Source: an uncultured Blautia sp.
GTDB lineage: Bacteria > Bacillota > Clostridia > Lachnospirales > Lachnospiraceae
Reading direction: 5' to 3'
DNA length: 5,507 nt
Assembly (NCBI GenBank): GCA_946538475.1
Contig: CAMNGN010000129.1
Coordinates: forward strand, 1 to 5,507
Shown here piece after piece: positions 5,477-5,507 of this stretch. The notes beneath the pieces were generated by a model that was not told the DNA's origin, ran no database searches, and saw only the letters and a program-made list of their open reading frames with translations. Every line of letters starts with the position of its first letter. The first letter of the stretch is position 1. The translations under genes were made by a program, and so were the position numbers.

Positions 5477-5507
5477 GAAAACACACGGGGACGGTCCTTT
5501 TGTGTTC
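5477..5507. repeat. palindromic repeat or terminator-like hairpin at window edge
   Basis: Starting 2 bases after the cyclophilin stop, AACACA (5480-5485) pairs with TGTGTT (5501-5506) and GGA (5489-5491) pairs with TCC (5495-5497). Two G-T wobbles lie between these stems. The core GGGGACGGTCCTTTTGTGT resembles a palindromic repeat (ACGGGGACGGTTCTTTTGTG type) that I recall as scattered in clostridial genomes, sometimes near Y1-family transposases. The window ends here, so flanks, length and any following T tract cannot be seen. It may serve as the cyclophilin terminator as well. Confidence 0.5.

Noticed and set aside
1..5507. CRISPR array, riboswitch, prophage, toxin-antitoxin or defence genes
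   Set aside because: There are no regularly spaced direct repeats, no long structured leader, and every substantial real gene is a recognised housekeeping gene.

Overview
The window looks like a chromosomal housekeeping region of a Clostridia-type Firmicute, most probably a Lachnospiraceae relative with moderate GC. This rests on gene order (tsaE-tsaB-rimI-tsaD cluster), strong AGGAG/GGGAG ribosome binding sites, tRNA genes without an encoded CCA, and a right-edge palindrome of a kind I associate with clostridial genomes. Species is inference; no marker here fixes it.

Layout, left to right. Positions 1-204 hold no credible protein gene. They contain consecutive stem-loops and, on the minus strand, a short box resembling rRNA leader/spacer sequence, so an rRNA gene may lie just beyond the left edge. 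Two minus-strand serine tRNA genes follow: Ser(GGA) at 205-294 and Ser(UGA) at 422-507. A near-consensus minus-strand promoter with an extended -10 (537-565) precedes them.

From 4855 down to 617 a compact minus-strand operon reads tsaE, tsaB, rimI, rnz, tsaD, ispD. Gaps are 20 bases or less, and two junctions are 4-base ATGA overlaps. TsaE, TsaB and TsaD are three of the four proteins that make N6-threonylcarbamoyladenosine (t6A) at A37 of tRNAs reading ANN codons; the fourth, TsaC, is not here. RimI is the N-terminal acetyltransferase usually found beside TsaB/TsaD. Two further genes share the transcript: rnz (RNase Z, tRNA 3'-end maturation) and ispD (third step of the MEP isoprenoid pathway). 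Most of the operon therefore serves tRNA maturation, and both tRNA genes in the window lack CCA and so fit the RNase Z route.

Divergently transcribed from tsaE is a 172-residue cytoplasmic cyclophilin gene (4956-5474, plus strand). The roughly 100-base divergent region carries a TATAAT-type -10 on each strand that overlap by four bases, so the two promoters probably compete. The window ends inside or just after a palindromic repeat or terminator-like hairpin (5477-5507).

I found no defence system, CRISPR array, transposase gene or other clearly undescribed system. Points worth a second look are the overlapping divergent promoters, the insertion of rnz and ispD into the t6A operon, the structured left edge, and the right-edge palindrome.
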